Assembly: GCA_032622095.1 (NCBI GenBank)
Contig: CP136064.1
Span: forward strand, 150,165,819-150,229,818
DNA length: 64,000 nucleotides
Reading direction: 5' to 3'
Origin: Siphonodentalium dalli
Lineage: Eukaryota > Mollusca > Scaphopoda > Gadilida > Siphonodentaliidae
The position numbers and the translations under genes were made by a program. Below, piece by piece: positions 12,004 to 24,562 of this stretch. Position 1 is the first letter of the stretch. Every line of letters begins with the position of its first letter. The notes beneath the pieces are model-generated. The model saw only the letters and a list, made by a program, of their open reading frames with translations, was not told where the DNA came from and did no database searches.

Positions 12004-15000
12004 TGATATACCTTTTATCACATGATCAAATAAACTCGAAGCAACGCGAAGTATTCATCGAAAACAACAATCATAAACTTCAGCAATTACAAGTCATTTA
12101 AATAATGGTGTGACGTCATCGCAAGCGCTAATATTACACGTGTGTCTTACCAACAATTATGAAGCTGGTTTTGTGGGTTAATTATGTGATAAATGTCTGT
12201 ATTAACATTATATAGATAACACTTTTGTAAGGTTACTAACTCTTTTCTTGAGATCTATTCTGACTGCCAGAGTGTGGACTTTGTACATTTATCTCAGGTT
12301 AGGGATCCTAGGGTATTCCGATGTTATTGTGTGCCTACCAATGTCAAAGTGACACTACCAGTGTAAATTTGGCACTTGGTCCCATAAATTCCAATAATTT
12401 GAGAATTTGTGTCATAATGTACATTTGTCTATACATGTACTTCTTTAAGGGTACATGTATACCACTATCTCCTATATATTTTGAGAACTACGTATATAAA
12501 TATATATGTGTGTATATATGTGTGTACTTTATAGAATCGAAAACGGCTGGACCCATCGAGACCAAACTTCCTATCTAAGGGTATCCACTATATATTTTGA
12601 GACTTCCGTATATGTGTATATTTGTCCTCTATAGACTCGAAAACGGCTGGACCGATTGGGCTCAAACTTCCCATCTAAGGGTAAAAAGTCACGGGAATGG
12701 TCGTCGCGGCGTTTTGGAGAAGCTCCGAGCACCCGTTCTCCACTCTCAGTCACAAAAACGGCACTGTGGGGTTAATCGCGTTGATAGTTAAAGAGCGTTC
12801 GTATCCGCAGTGTCGTTGATAAAGAACGTATGCGTGTAATGTGATTCTTACGTCTGGGTCTGGGTGTGTGCGTGAAAGACTGTATCCAGACATTAGCGTG
12901 TTGTGTGACGTACTTAGGAGGGCTTCCTAGGAACGTGGGAGATTTTCATCGGGTCAGTTTTTCCGCCCGAGGTGATCTTCACCTTGAAACGGGTACCCAC
13001 AAATGATATATATGTGTGTGTCCTTTGTAGACTCGAACCGATTGAGCTCAAACTTGCTACCTACGGGAAGTGTCCTGGACAGGGTTAAATTGTGACCCCG
13101 ACCTGACCTTGACCTTGAAAATGATCAATTCAAGGTCAAATCCGGTAAAAATTGAAAAACAAAAAATTAAATTAAAAAATTAAAAAGGCACAATTAACTC
13201 ATTGAAAAACAAAAAATTAAATTTAAAAATTCATTAAAAAAAATCATTAAATTGTCATGTTTCTGACGATTGCCGCCAGTGGCGGGCTAACCTGCTTGTA
13301 CTCTATAATTCAGCATAAAAACTCTAGATTATTATTCCAATCACAGCTACCGGTGTTGACTATCGCCAAGGGATGGATTAAACATGACGATCAGCCTCTC
13401 GTTTATATAGTTTGTACACTTTTCTCACATTTTGCATTTTTGGGTTAAGCATTCCCTGACCTACCGGTATATAGAGGAGCGGCCAAATCCAAAAAGGGCC
13501 TTAGTTTTCGAGATACCCCTACCCTCGGTAGAACAAGTTGAAATCAACTTTTTCTGGAAGGTAAACATATATAATTTATGAAAATGATTCTTGGCCTTAC
13601 CGGAATTGGTGGCAGCTATGTATGGTAAGACTATTTGTGAAGGTACCCTACCGAAAAATTAGCCTGTTTTCAGCGGTTGACCAGCTATACACCATTGGTT
13701 AAAAGTTAATCACATCACCAAAAACAGAACGTTCTATTTGTTATTATGGGGTACATGGTGATACTAGATTGGAACGTTGTTATTTGATTCTGGTTTGTTT
13801 GAGATTTCACGACGTCATGGTGGAGAATGTAACGTTCTGCGTCAAAAAATCATGACGATTCAGATAAACTGTCGCCCGTCAACTCTATACAAAACTAGCA
13901 CGCTGGATTGAGCTTATCTTGTCATATATTTTTTGAAAGACTGGAATATGTTCTACCGGGGGTTATTAAATTTATTTTCCTGATATTGCAATACTAGGCA
14001 AAAACTTAACCCTCCCCCAATGTCATAAAATGCTAAGTATAGCCATCGCCGGGGATTATATACCAGAATGATAGAATAGCGCGTAGTATTTCCTTTTATT
14101 TAGTGTAGAACACACATAACAAGTGTAAAATGCGAATTTCCAACCATATGCACTATTAGAAGAGTATCTAAATCCAAGATGGCGTCCAATATGGCATTCA
14201 GTTTTTATTTTAAGACTAAGTGAAGCGACATACGAAAAATCCAGAAAAGGAACGTCCCCAGTGGTAAAATGTATATTATTTTAATGACCATATAGAATAG
14301 CATTTCATATGAAACATTAGTTTTACCAATAATTCATCTTATCAATTGGTAAAATAATAGTCAAAAATTTATTCCGCCAGTCAATGTCATAAAATTCGAA
14401 CTAAAGTTGTCGCCTGGGATTGGAACCACGAATGATCGCATAATGCGCAGTATTTTGTTTTATTTAATGTAGAATACACATGCAAATTGACCAGAGAAAA
14501 TTGCCATCCATATTTGTTATTAGAAGAGTATCATAATCCAAGATGGCGTTCAATATGGCGGCCAATTTTAATTTTAAAACTTAGTGAACGGCATACGACA
14601 AATACAGAAAAGGAACGTCCCCAGTGGTATATTATATATCATTTTACTGACTACATAGAATATTTCATATCAAACATTAGATTCAGCATTAATCCATATT
14701 ATCACTTGATGAAATAATTAGACAAAACACTTAACCACCCCTACAGTCACAAACATCCACACAAATGGGCCGCTGGGGATTGTAGTACAGGCCAAAAAGA
14801 AATGAGCATACATTTTTGATTTCATTTGTGCTGAATACGATAAAGAAACAAAAGTTTGAAGTCACGCCCACTGTTGTGCCATAATGGCGGCCAACATGGC
14901 AGTTAAGTTTAATGTCAACACTATGTGAACAACTAATACGATATGCGGGCAAAGAACGTCTCATATGGTATTACTTATGCGATGTATTAGCTAGAATGTG

Positions 15001-15814
15001 TGTTTCCATTATTAAATGGCAATCAACATATATGTTATCTTCATAAATATGAGCAACAGTTGCTTTTATCAATCATAAAAACTACATGGCTCTGATAGCC
15101 AACCATTCAATTAACGTTCAGTGACTAAAGGTCAAACATGACTCCAGTGACGACATGTTCATAGAAACATAGAGACAGATGGATATTAGAAATACATTTA
15201 TAATTCCCACATTTTCATTGAATATGAGTCATACAATGTGAACCTATGCATTTACAGCAATGGACACTTGAGCATGGCATGTCCAGTTTTTCTTGAGAAA
15301 CACAAAGGACCCTACTGGGTGAACAAGAACACAACACTATATGCCAGTGATTTTGAGTTGATTACATCACTCTGATTTACACTCATTTACTTGTATCCCC
15401 ATAAAACACTAGATCAACGACGAAGGTGTTATGAATCCCGATCAGCAACACTGATATGAGGTCCATGTTAAGTGAAAATAACTTTCGAATATCTGTGCCA
15501 GTTTGGGGGTAGGTGGTTTATGTGTGGACTGAGTATATTGATTCCGCGGTAAGATCGACGCTGTCTTTCCGCCACCCATAAGAATACAATGTATGTCGTG
15601 ATATGGCCTAGTCGCCATAGACCAAACCATAAACACAATTTGAATATCTATATATCAAGACTAATGACTAGTGCTTATTGTGAATTGCCTTATGCCTGTC
15701 ACCATTTCAATTGTGTTTATATTTGCTACTAGCCTACAGTTTTTCATTACTTACCATTTTATCCATTTCAAATGCCACCTGACTCAAAAGAACCGTGGAC
15801 AAAACAACTTTTTT

Positions 15815-17785
15815 AGCTCAACTTACTTTTGTAAGTTTGAGCTATTGCCATGGCTTGGCGTCCGTCGTCCGTGTGTCCGTGTGTGCGTGTGTCCGTCAAC
15901 AATTTCCTTTGGCGCGGGCTACAGGTCGTACCTTTGGTCTGATCTTTATGAAATTTTGCATGAATGTTGACATTGACATGTAGATGGGAACGAGTCATTT
16001 TGGGGTCATTCGGCCAAAAAACATGGCCGCTGGTGGCCATTTTGGATTTCAAAATTCAATCCATTGGCGTGGGCTACAGGTCGTACTGTTCGTTTGATCA
16101 TCATGAAATTTGTCATGGATGTTAATATTGATATGTAGATGGGAACGAGTGATTTTGGGGTTGTTCGGCCAAAAAACATGGCCGCCAGCAGCCATCTTGG
16201 ATTTTACTCTTTGCATGACTAAATCATTTGGCGCAGACTATAGGTCGTAGTTTTGATCGGAACTTCATGAAATTTGTCATGGATGTTAACAATGACATGT
16301 AGATGGGAACGAGTGATTTTGGGGTTGTTCGGCCAAAACACATGGCCGCCAGCAGCCATCTTGGATTTTACTCTTTGCATGACTAAATCCTTTGGCGCGG
16401 GCTACAGGTCGTACCTATGGTCTGATCTTTATGAATTTTGTCATGAATGTTGACATTGACATGTAGATGGGAACGAGTCATTTTGGGGTCATTCGGCCAA
16501 AAAACATGGCCGCTGGTGGCCATTTTGGATTTCAAAATTCAATCCATTGGCGTGGGCTACAGGTCGTGCTGTTCGTCTGATCATCATGAAATTTGTCATG
16601 GATGTTAATATTGACATGTAGATGGGAACGAGTGATTTTGGGGTTGTTCGGCCAAAAAACATGGCCGCCAGCAGCCATCATGGATTTTACTCTTTGCATG
16701 ACTAAATCCTTTGGCGCGGGCTACAGGTCGTACCTATGGTCTGATCTTTATGAATTTTGTCATGAATGTTAATATTGACATGTAGATGGGAACGAGTAAT
16801 TTTGGGGTCGTTCAGCCAAAAAAACATGGCCGCCAGCAGCCATCTTGGATTTTACTCTTTGCATGACTAAATTCTTTGGCGCGGGCTACAGGTTGTAGCT
16901 TTGGTCAGAACTTCATGAAATTTGTCATGGATGTTAACAATGACATGTGGATTCCCGGGAACGAGTGATTTTGGGGTCGTTCGGCCAAAAAACATGGCCG
17001 CCAGCAGCCATCTTGGATTTTACTCTTTGCATGACTAAATCCTTTGGCGCGGGTTACAGGTAGTACCTTTGGTTTGACCTTTATGAAATTTGTCATGAAT
17101 ATTGATATTGACATGTATATGGGAACGAGTCATTTTGGGGTCATACGGCCAAAAAACATGGCCGCTGGCAGCCATCTTGGATTTCAAAATTCAATCCATT
17201 GGCACAGGCTACAGGTCGTACTGTTTGTCTGATCATCATGATATTTATCATGGATGTTAATATTAACATGTAGATGGGAACGAGTCATTTTGGGGTCGTT
17301 TGGCTAAAGAACATGTCCGCCAGCAGCCATATTGGATTTTACTCTTTGCATGAATAAATCCTTTGGTGCGGGCTACAGGTCGTAGCTTTGGTTGGAACTT
17401 CATGAAATTTGTCATGTATGTTAACAATGACATGTAGATGGGAAACGAGTCATTTTGGGGTCGTTCATACCTTTGATCAGATCATTATGAGATTTTTAAA
17501 GGCTGTAGATGGGAACAAGTCATTTTGGGGTAATTCGGAAAAAAACATGGCTGCCGGTGGCCATTTTATAATTTACTCTTTGCATCAATAAATCCTTTGG
17601 CACACCATAATCACCACATCCCTGATCCGATCATTATGAAACCTGTTATGAATGTTGATATTGACATGTACATCTAGTCTTACTTAGACATTTCAATTAG
17701 CACTTTTCCTATTCCTCCATTTACTGTCGACCATTAAATTATTCCCCTACCTAAGTTGAGCTACAGTGTCATTGACACTTTCATT
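15815..17785 (+). repeat. Family A HINE-like element A1 with ten-unit higher-order tandem core
   Basis: The 5' palindrome AGCTCAACTTAC-TTTT-GTAAGTTTGAGCT is followed by GTCCGT/GTGT microsatellite DNA (about 15858-15900). Then come ten tandem units starting at 15911, 16066, 16230, 16394, 16549, 16713, 16878, 17046, 17201 and 17365 (155-168 bp each), and a decayed tail. The 3' end repeats the head inverted (AAGTTGAGCT, 17754-17763), then a hairpin AGTGTC-ATT-GACACT (17765-17779) and TTCATT. Inverted subterminal repeat plus 3' hairpin plus microsatellite plus tandem core is the known architecture of Helentron-derived HINE/DINE-like and bivalve 'pearl' elements. The family link is by architecture, not by sequence search. 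Confidence 0.75.
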
Positions 17786-19309
17786 TAGTGACATTCTGGT
17801 TTGCTAGTGAGTTGCGTGATTATGAATATAATCTAACGGCAATCACAAATGGAACACTAATGTGCATGTTCAGTGAGATTATCGCACTATCACCTATGTA
17901 TCAATAAAATGTATTAGCATGAGAGATATTACTACATATGTAGTCCGGACCCACGTCCCTAAGAACTAATACAGATATGATATCCACCAGAGATATAGAA
18001 GATTCAATTTCATTAGTCTAGCCAGGGAACTCAATATCTTCTGTTTCTAACATATATGAATCCGATTGACACTCACAACAATTTAACTAACATATTAGTC
18101 GAGACTAAAATATCAATGAACGGAAAAACATGCACATCAAGCAACATATGGCGAGAACAACTTATATGCATAGGTATGCGGTGTTATTCTCTTATTTCAC
18201 GCTGAGCCGAAACTCGGACGATTATACAAACCAGCAACCTCTAGATCACTATAACGCATATGTATAACCTATTTTTACGCTAATTGCATTATATGAACAT
18301 TGTGTTATGCCATTAAAGAGCATTGTGTGTGTGTGTGTGTGTGTGCGATGATGACTTCCGTGTTACGCTAATAGGCAGTTACTATGATGTGTGAACTTTG
18401 ATTGCTCGTGGACTCATATCCCACTTTCCCAAAACCAGAGATCGATTAGATATCTTATTTGCTGTATTTCAAAATGTATGCCATTTTTGTATTTTGCGTT
18501 ACTGCATATAACAATAGTTAGTGATTCTGTTATTTAATGTTTCATTTGGCCAAAACTATTGCAAGGCTCTCTGAAAATGTTGGTGGAAATTCAAAAGGAC
18601 ATGTTAAGGAGGACTGCTCATTCAAGACTATCACAATATATTAATAGTGATATGATAGTCATATGGTAGTATTGAACATTACAACATCACTTCGTATCGC
18701 ATCGAGTGCATGATTATTTGTAACGGTTAATGACCATCCTATATTATTACCAGTTGTCTACATATTGTGAGTGCTTACTTACTTAACGTCTCAAAATGAC
18801 ATAAAATTGTCAAACAATAGTCAAAATGCGCACTGGAGATCGATACACGATACACGATTCAGAAAATTAAACTATTTAAGTCATTCTCGGAATTTCGCTA
18901 AGTGTTTTTTATTTTGGTTGGTTTGTCTTTCTCCAAATATTTGATATAAAGTTCCTTATAATTGCTAAACAATACAACCTAAACATTCAACAAATGCAAA
19001 TGTCCAATCAGTATTAATCCTTGCGTCATAGCTAAGGGTGTGACATTTGGAACGTAATGTAGGATACTACCAAACCAATGGCAACATGAAAGACACGGTT
19101 GACCCGCCCGTAGGGAGCTGGTCGACAGTTTATTAAGTTTATTTGAGACAGTCATGTCAAAGGTTTATCTGAAAAAATGTTGTCTTACCACCATCAGTCA
19201 AACACAACATTTCCACGTCTAATATAAACACACACTCGAAACAATATATCGCTTCAAACTGCCGATTGATACATTTTGACCGGCTTTCGTATTCATTGTT
19301 CGCAACGTG
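17786..19309. other. Core of the foldback element, no gene
   Basis: AT-rich DNA between the family-A array and the right arm. It holds a (GT)n microsatellite near 18325-18345. No ORF of interest and no recognisable repeat family. Confidence 0.4.
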
Positions 19310-20398
19310 TTGACATTATAATTAGACGTCATGTTGGATTTTGATTGTCTACTAAGACCAGATGTGGATGCAAATTTGACATTTTATGTTTCTTCGTTGT
19401 ATTCAACGCAAAGTAATTGCTAACGATTTGCTTAATTCTTTGCATTCTGGACTATAGTCACAAGTGCCGCCATTATTTGGACGTTTGTGACTGGGTGGTG
19501 GTTAAGTTTTTGTTTACTAATTCTCCAACTGATAAGATGGACTAATGGTGAAACTACTGTTCCATATGAAATATCGTCTATGTAGTCACTTCAAAGATAT
19601 ACAATGCCACAGGGGGTGTCCCCTTTATAGTTCGTCCGTATATCCGTTCGCTATTAAAGTGGTACAATTAAAATTGGACGCCATATTGGACGCCATCTTG
19701 TAGTTTCATTCTCTTCTAATAGTGAATATTGATGGAAATTCATACCTGTCACTTCGTATTTGTGTTCTACATTAAATAAAACAAAATACTGCGCATCATG
19801 CTATCATTCGTGGTTCCAATCCCAGGCGATAACGTTATTTCAAATTTTATGACATTGGATGGAGGGATAAATTTTTACCTATTATTTTACCAATTGAAAA
19901 GATGTATTAATGGTCAAAGTAATGTTTGATATGAAATGTTGTTCTATGTAGTCATTACAATAATATAGATTTTACCACAGGGGATGTTCCTTTTCTGGAT
20001 TTGTCGTATGTCACTTCACAAAGTCTTAAAATAAAAACTGACCGCCATATTGGACGCCATCTTGGATTTTGATACTCTTCTAATAGTGAATATTGTTGGA
20101 AATTCGCATTTTACACTTGTTATGTGTGTTCTACACTAATTAAAATCAAATACTACGCACTATTCTATCATTCTGGGATCCAACCCACGGCGATGGCTAT
20201 ACTCAGCATTTTATGACATTGGGGGAGGGTTAAGTTTTTGCCTATTATTGCAAGATTGGTAGGGACAGGATAATAAAGTTCATACCTCCTGGTAGAAAAT
20301 ACTCCAGTATTTCCAAACATATATGATGTGATAAGCTAGGTCGAGCGTGCTAGTTTTGTACAGAGTTAACGGGCGACAGTTTATCTGAATTACATCTG

Positions 20399-21438
20399 AT
20401 TACAATTGTTGGTTTCCAACCATTTTGATCGCATAGGAATAAATAATGAAATAATTCAAATTAACATGTCTAATATGATTGAATAAAGACATCACTGCAT
20501 AACATGGAAACAAGAAACGACTGAAAGAATAGAAAGATGAAAGCAAAAAATATAAAAACTTGTTTTTTACATTTACATGTATTGGAAAGGTTTCATCATG
20601 AAGTTATACACCAACTTATTGGGAATACATTATGTTTTATTTGTATTTATTTATGTAAATAATTTTTAATATATTTTTAATTTTCTTACATGCATTCAAA
20701 CGAACGCATAATATTTATGAAAATATCACCAGAAACAATTATAAAATATTTGCATGTTCTGTTAGATTCAATACCCAACACAATGAAGATCACATTAAAA
20801 TTTATTTGATGATCATCTGTTGTTAATCCTGATGAGGATTAAATTAGGCTTAACTCCATGGGTGCAGTAAATGACAAACCAGCTAATTAGGTCTACCGAT
20901 GTACTTCACACCTTCTTTGTTCAGTTAATTAGCCCTATTGTACCAGTGTGACTTTACAGCCATTGTCTGCAGCAATCCCAATTCAAATTAATCTCAATTG
21001 AAGTTGGCTACCCTATTTATTCATATTAGAACATTTCATTTGTCTGTATCACAAGTTTATTGCTATTCATGCTGTATTCAACAATTGTGTGTTGTTATCT
21101 GTGTCCACTGCCAGAATGTACATACACACTGTACCACTAACATAAGACATGACAAAATTGTATTAACTTTCTAATATGGTGTATGTATCTTTGCACACTC
21201 CATAGTACCACAGTATGAGACTATGAGTATCCAATAGCCATCCATATGGATATTTTAGTAAAAGTAATCAAAAAGTAATCAAAATGTAATCATGATTACA
21301 GGTACAATTGAATGTAATCGATTACGATTACGATTACTTGTAATCAAGAAATGTCATGATTACTGATTACAGATGATTACTCCAAATTTTGTAATCGATT
21401 ACTTTGATTACAATTACTGATTACGATTACCGTCTCTA
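20399..21438. mobile_element. Insertion splitting the right arm of the foldback element
   Basis: Comparison with the left arm shows that the right arm breaks after '..GACAGTTTATCTGAA' and resumes at 'CCATGACGTCGTGAAATC'. About 1.04 kb is inserted and about 35 bp of arm is lost. The inserted DNA ends with a dense run of GTAATC/GATTAC words (21262-21430) and CGTCTCTA. Arrays of this kind occur in subterminal regions of some hAT elements, but the left end lacks a matching terminal repeat, so class and exact borders are unresolved. Confidence 0.45.
21262..21430. repeat. GTAATC/GATTAC word array
   Basis: In about 170 bp there are more than fifteen TAATC or GATTA cores, including the palindromes GTAATCGATTAC and CATGATTAC. 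They may be subterminal transposase sites of the insertion they sit in. The words also equal homeodomain sites (TAAT..ATTA pairs), so an incidental regulatory role is possible. It ends about 500 bp before exon 2. Confidence 0.6.
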
Positions 21439-21939
21439 CCATGACGTCGTGAAATCTCAAACAAACCAGAAAAAATAAGAACGTTCCAATCTAGTATCAC
21501 CATGTACCCAATAATAACAAATAGAATGTTCTGTTTGTGGTGATGTGCTTAACTTTTAACCAATTGTGTATAGCTGGTCAACCGCTGAAAACAGGCTAAT
21601 TTTTCGGTTGGGTACCTTCACAAATAGTCTTACCATACATAGCTGCCACCAATTCCGGCAAGGCCAAGAATCATTTTCATAAATGATATGGATTTATCTT
21701 CCAGAAAAAGTTGGTTTCAACTTGTTCTACCGAGGGTAGGGGTATCCGACCACTTTTGGCATTTGGCCGCTCCTCTAATATTACAATGGGGAAAGTTTTT
21801 TAAGAAATACGGTACAAACCAAACAATGATACAGCACATTGTAGAAAATTCTGTGTGAATGGTCTTATTCTGCATGTTTGATTCCTATATAATACAGGAT
21901 GGAGTTTTGGTATATGACTTTTAATTTATTTTTTTCCAG

Positions 21940-22005
21940 GACCCAGCTGGCATCTTTGAGCTGATTGAGGTTGTAGGCAATGGAACATATGGACAGGTGT
22001 ATAAG
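21940..22005 (+). CDS. MAP4K4: Coding exon 2 of the MAP4K4-like kinase: start of kinase domain, glycine-rich loop
   Basis: The exon starts after TTTTTTTCCAG and ends at AAG|GTATGT, phase 0 on both sides, 22 codons. It reads DPAGIFELIEVVGNGTYGQV followed by YK. GNGTYGQV is the GxGxxGxV ATP-binding loop (subdomain I) of the protein kinase fold. The flanking DPAGIFEL(I/V)EVVGNGTYGQVYK block is nearly invariant in GCK-IV kinases and distinguishes them from GCK-I and MST kinases. The next expected exon (GRH.KTGQLAAIKVM, with the catalytic lysine) was searched for by eye and not found, so the rest of the kinase domain, the proline-rich linker and the CNH domain lie beyond the window. Confidence 0.95.
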
Positions 22006-22067
22006 GTATGTTGACTCTTGTGCAAAAGTTATGTCTGTTGAGTAATTTGACTAACTTCATTAATATA

Positions 22068-22112
22068 CTATCGCCAAGGGATGGGTTAAACATGACGATC
22101 GACCTCTCATTT
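22068..22112 (+). repeat. Solo family-B 3' end beside exon 2
   Basis: CTATCGCCAAGGGATGGG, TTAAACATGACGATCGACCTCTCATTT matches the family-B tail at 13343-13403 without any body upstream. The similarity to 13403-13447 continues beyond the tail (TTTGT.CACTTTTCTCACATT type sequence), so a flank of the older copy was duplicated with it. It starts only about 60 bp after the exon 2 donor. Confidence 0.55.
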
Positions 22113-22360
22113 ATATTATTTGTCCACTTTCTCACATTTTGCATTTTTGGGTTTAAAGGCCTAAAAAAAAAACTTATTTGTTTCCTATTACGGTGCCAAA
22201 AAATTCCAGGTAGGTAGGTAGGGATTTTTTTTTTTTGGTAATATTTTTTTATTTTTTCCCCGGACAGTTATTAAAGAAGTACATTAATGCTTACTCTTTA
22301 TACTTGTGTTAAGGTTGTCCATGCATATTGCAAGTAAACAGTTAATGTAGCACAATACTA

Positions 22361-23698
22361 CCGTACTGACCCGGTTCAAAGCCCATGCCCGTGTTTAAGC
22401 CCACCCATATCTTTTGGCCAAATTCCATGCACAGGGGTATATTCGTGTTTAAGCCCACCCCAAATTTTGGTCAATTTCAGCAGTGGTAAGTAAGTATTTG
22501 CTAATGATACTCCCCAAATAAATAATTCCAATATATAAACGGGAAGTATATTCGCAAACGATCGGTGACGGCAAGAATGCCACGAAAAATGGAAAGTTAT
22601 ACTTCGTAGGTAAGTGATAATATTAAATGAAATAAAATAAAATGAATCTTAAATTCTCATTTGTTTATTCAATTATACTTCCCAGGGGAAACCAAATACA
22701 AAAGTACTCACTCGCTAACAGCCTATATCTTTAAAAACCATGTGTGGCTATGCGCGTACACTACTTTAATCAAAGCGCACCTGTTCAACTACAGTACTGT
22801 AAAAACATATTTTTCGTGTTCAGTGACAACGCACCGTTGGTATGTTCCTGCATGTGACCAAACACAAAGAACTGGCTTCTTGGTTATGTAAACACACAGT
22901 GGGTTTAATAATGGAACAGAAGGGGGAACTTGTCATTCCAATGTCTTCCAAACTACGTCAACGTTATTCACTCGAAACCAAAATAAAGGTTATCGACATC
23001 AAACTGCATTTTGTTCATGTTTTACAGTATAAACAATATTCAGGAACAATAACACTGAATATTCAAACACGTGCTTTTTTCATTCGGCAAACCTCGTCAG
23101 ATTCCGTCACACCCAGAGGTCACAGGTCGAGGAGTTCAGAATGGTGCTTTTTTATACGTTTTAGCAGAAATACAAGCCTTTTGTCAGTACTGTTAAATAA
23201 TTACACTCACTGGCTTTTGTTAAACATGCAATTAGTCGCTATTGTAACATCCTCTATGTGGACAATGGATCACGAATAAAGCGCCGTTTTCCTAATCGGA
23301 TTATGTCTGAACATTGATATAAACTATAGACGTCTTATAGACTATAAGATAAGGGATTTACCCATAACCCACACTGCCGCTCTCATAATAGTGTCATTTT
23401 AACATGGGAATTTTGGGCAATAAAACTACAAGACTTAAAGTGTTATCATATATTTTAATATTCACATTTAATTGAAAAATTACTTTCTCAAAGTAACTTA
23501 TAAATACTTACCTTTACTTAATCTGGAAGCCGGTATATTTCCCAAATAATCGGCGTTAGATCGGCTTTCATAAGTTTTAATGTCCCGATTTCTTAGGATT
23601 TTTGGTCTGCAAAGGGCCATATCCGAGTTTAAGCCCACTTGGATTTTTTAGCTCAAATAAAACAAAGGCCCCCTGGGCCTAAACGCGGGTCAGTACGG
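22361..23698. mobile_element. TA-flanked TIR element (Tc1/mariner-pogo-like candidate), 1.34 kb
   Basis: Perfect 13-bp ends CCGTACTGACCCG (22361-22373) and CGGGTCAGTACGG (23686-23698) are each flanked by TA. Subterminal 'CGTGTTTAAGCCCACCC' words occur twice on the left and are matched by 'GAGTTTAAGCCCAC' and 'GGCCCCCTGGGCCTAAACG' on the right. TA duplication points to the Tc1/mariner/pogo group. The interior carries possible remnants of an N-terminal transposase region. Confidence 0.65.
22577..23279 (+). pseudogene. Possible decayed N-terminal transposase region in the TA-flanked element
   Basis: An ATG at 22577 opens MPRKMESYTS, then a stop that overlaps a good splice donor (TAG|GTAAGTG). 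Farther on, in the 145-codon ORF at 22842-23279, the stretch KLRQRYSLETKIKVID resembles the start of pogo/Tigger-type helix-turn-helix DNA-binding domains, which typically begin (R)xxYSLxxKLxVI. The expected continuation (AAR.FGV..) is missing. No catalytic DDE region is present. The identification rests on a 16-residue resemblance and is weak. Confidence 0.25.
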
Positions 23699-24562
23699 TA
23701 TGATAAGTATTGTCAATGTGAACAAACAAATGCCTCCCAGGCACTCAATTATGCAGCTCTCTTGTAATTATTCTCTCATTTTAGATTGTGGTGGCACATC
23801 TTCCTCAGAGCACAATATTGACATATCAACAGGCCCAAGACATACACCATAATAGGGCTTTTCTATTACTTTATAATAACATAACTTGTATGATATTAAT
23901 TCAAATCTCACTTAAATATTTGGTCATATACCTCAGGACCTAAGACACCTATCTCACATGCGCCTCAGACACATTGTACAGGATGTAAATGTTCCTCAGA
24001 CACCCCTCAACTGCACTGAAATATAAAGTCCCACACCACACTGAAAATGGTACCACAGGCCACACCTTGACTGAGGTACCACACCTCAGCATTCAAATTG
24101 ACCCCAACTTTGAAGTTCCTTATACACACTGGCATATGCATGCTTGTAAGTTTGATACATCATACACCCAAACAAACCAGTAGATAATTTCATGTGCTTT
24201 TTTAGTGCCCATCACAGAAGGGTGTTTGATATGGTAGACATGCAGTCATCTTTATACTGTCTGTATACATACATGTACTAGTAACTATGCATGAACACTA
24301 TGAATCCTTGATTGACTGGGGAGAGGAACTTAAAATTCTGATATAGAATGTCTTCTATATGTATATCGCTCTCTAACAGATAAGACTTCTTCCCACAAGA
24401 CATGGGAGTTGAACAAACAAGATTACCACAGGCAGGTTTTAAAGACGGCAGATTTATTGGTGAGATTGGGATGGGATTCATCTGCAACCACAAATGGACA
24501 TGTATTTTAATAGAAGTAAATTGTTTTTGAAAATTCCATCTAAAATTATTGCTGCTTAATGT

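Larger units (their letters stand above)
11473..13403 (+). repeat. Old family-B HINE-like element, interrupted
   Basis: The degenerate 5' side at 11473-11610 (TACACATAGTGTCAACGTCC, then GTCC/GTCT-rich DNA and 'GCAATAACTCAAACATTTTCT..CTGATC') matches the family-B head. The 3' side at 13343-13403 carries the family tail: CTATCGCCAAGGGATGG, TTAAACAT, a weak GATC stem and CCTCTCGTT. Between them lie two snap-back MITEs, a direct repeat of about 110 bp ('ATATATTTTGAGA..TATAGA.TCGAAAACGGCTGGACC', 12475-12680) and simple AT DNA. The part around 12318-12470 is repeated at 51650-51790. Joining head and tail into one insertion is inference. Confidence 0.5.
13472..21777. mobile_element. Foldback-type element with long repetitive inverted arms (8.3 kb)
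   Basis: The termini TAGAGGAGCGGCCAAAT (13472-13488) and ATTTGGCCGCTCCTCTA (21761-21777) are perfect inverted repeats, possibly flanked by TA. The inversion continues for over 1 kb: the left arm (13472 to about 14970) mirrors the right arm (about 19310-21777). Each arm contains imperfect tandem units of about 370 bp with 'CCAAGATGGCGTCCAATATGG', 'TTATTTA.TGTAGAA.ACACA' and 'GGAACGTCCCCAGTGGTA' words, roughly three per arm. The right arm is split by an insertion near 20399-21438. The core (about 14970-19310) carries a family-A array but no recognisable transposase. Structure fits Foldback/TU-like elements; TIR sequence family is unknown to me. Confidence 0.7.
1060..21939 (+). other. Intron 1 of the MAP4K4-like gene (20.9 kb)
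   Basis: The intron begins GTAAGTAT and ends with a polypyrimidine tract and TTTTTTTCCAG just before GACCCAGCTGGC. No coding exon was recognised inside. It is filled with mobile-element debris: a GGGCCC-ended element with a nested hAT, a CAGGGTTTCCGCC-ended element, two snap-back MITEs, an old family-B element, and an 8.3-kb foldback element holding a family-A array. Because the flanking exons are both phase 0, alternative cassette exons of a multiple of 3 would be tolerated, but none is evident. Confidence 0.85.

Noticed and set aside
12510-12760. Overlapping ORFs on both strands of 60-85 codons
   Set aside because: They read through a direct repeat of about 110 bp; a consequence of the repeat and not coding.
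15911-17600. CRISPR-like or coding tandem array
   Set aside because: Units of 155-168 bp without unique spacers, stops in all frames, and the same units in A2 and A3 identify it as the core of a repeat element.
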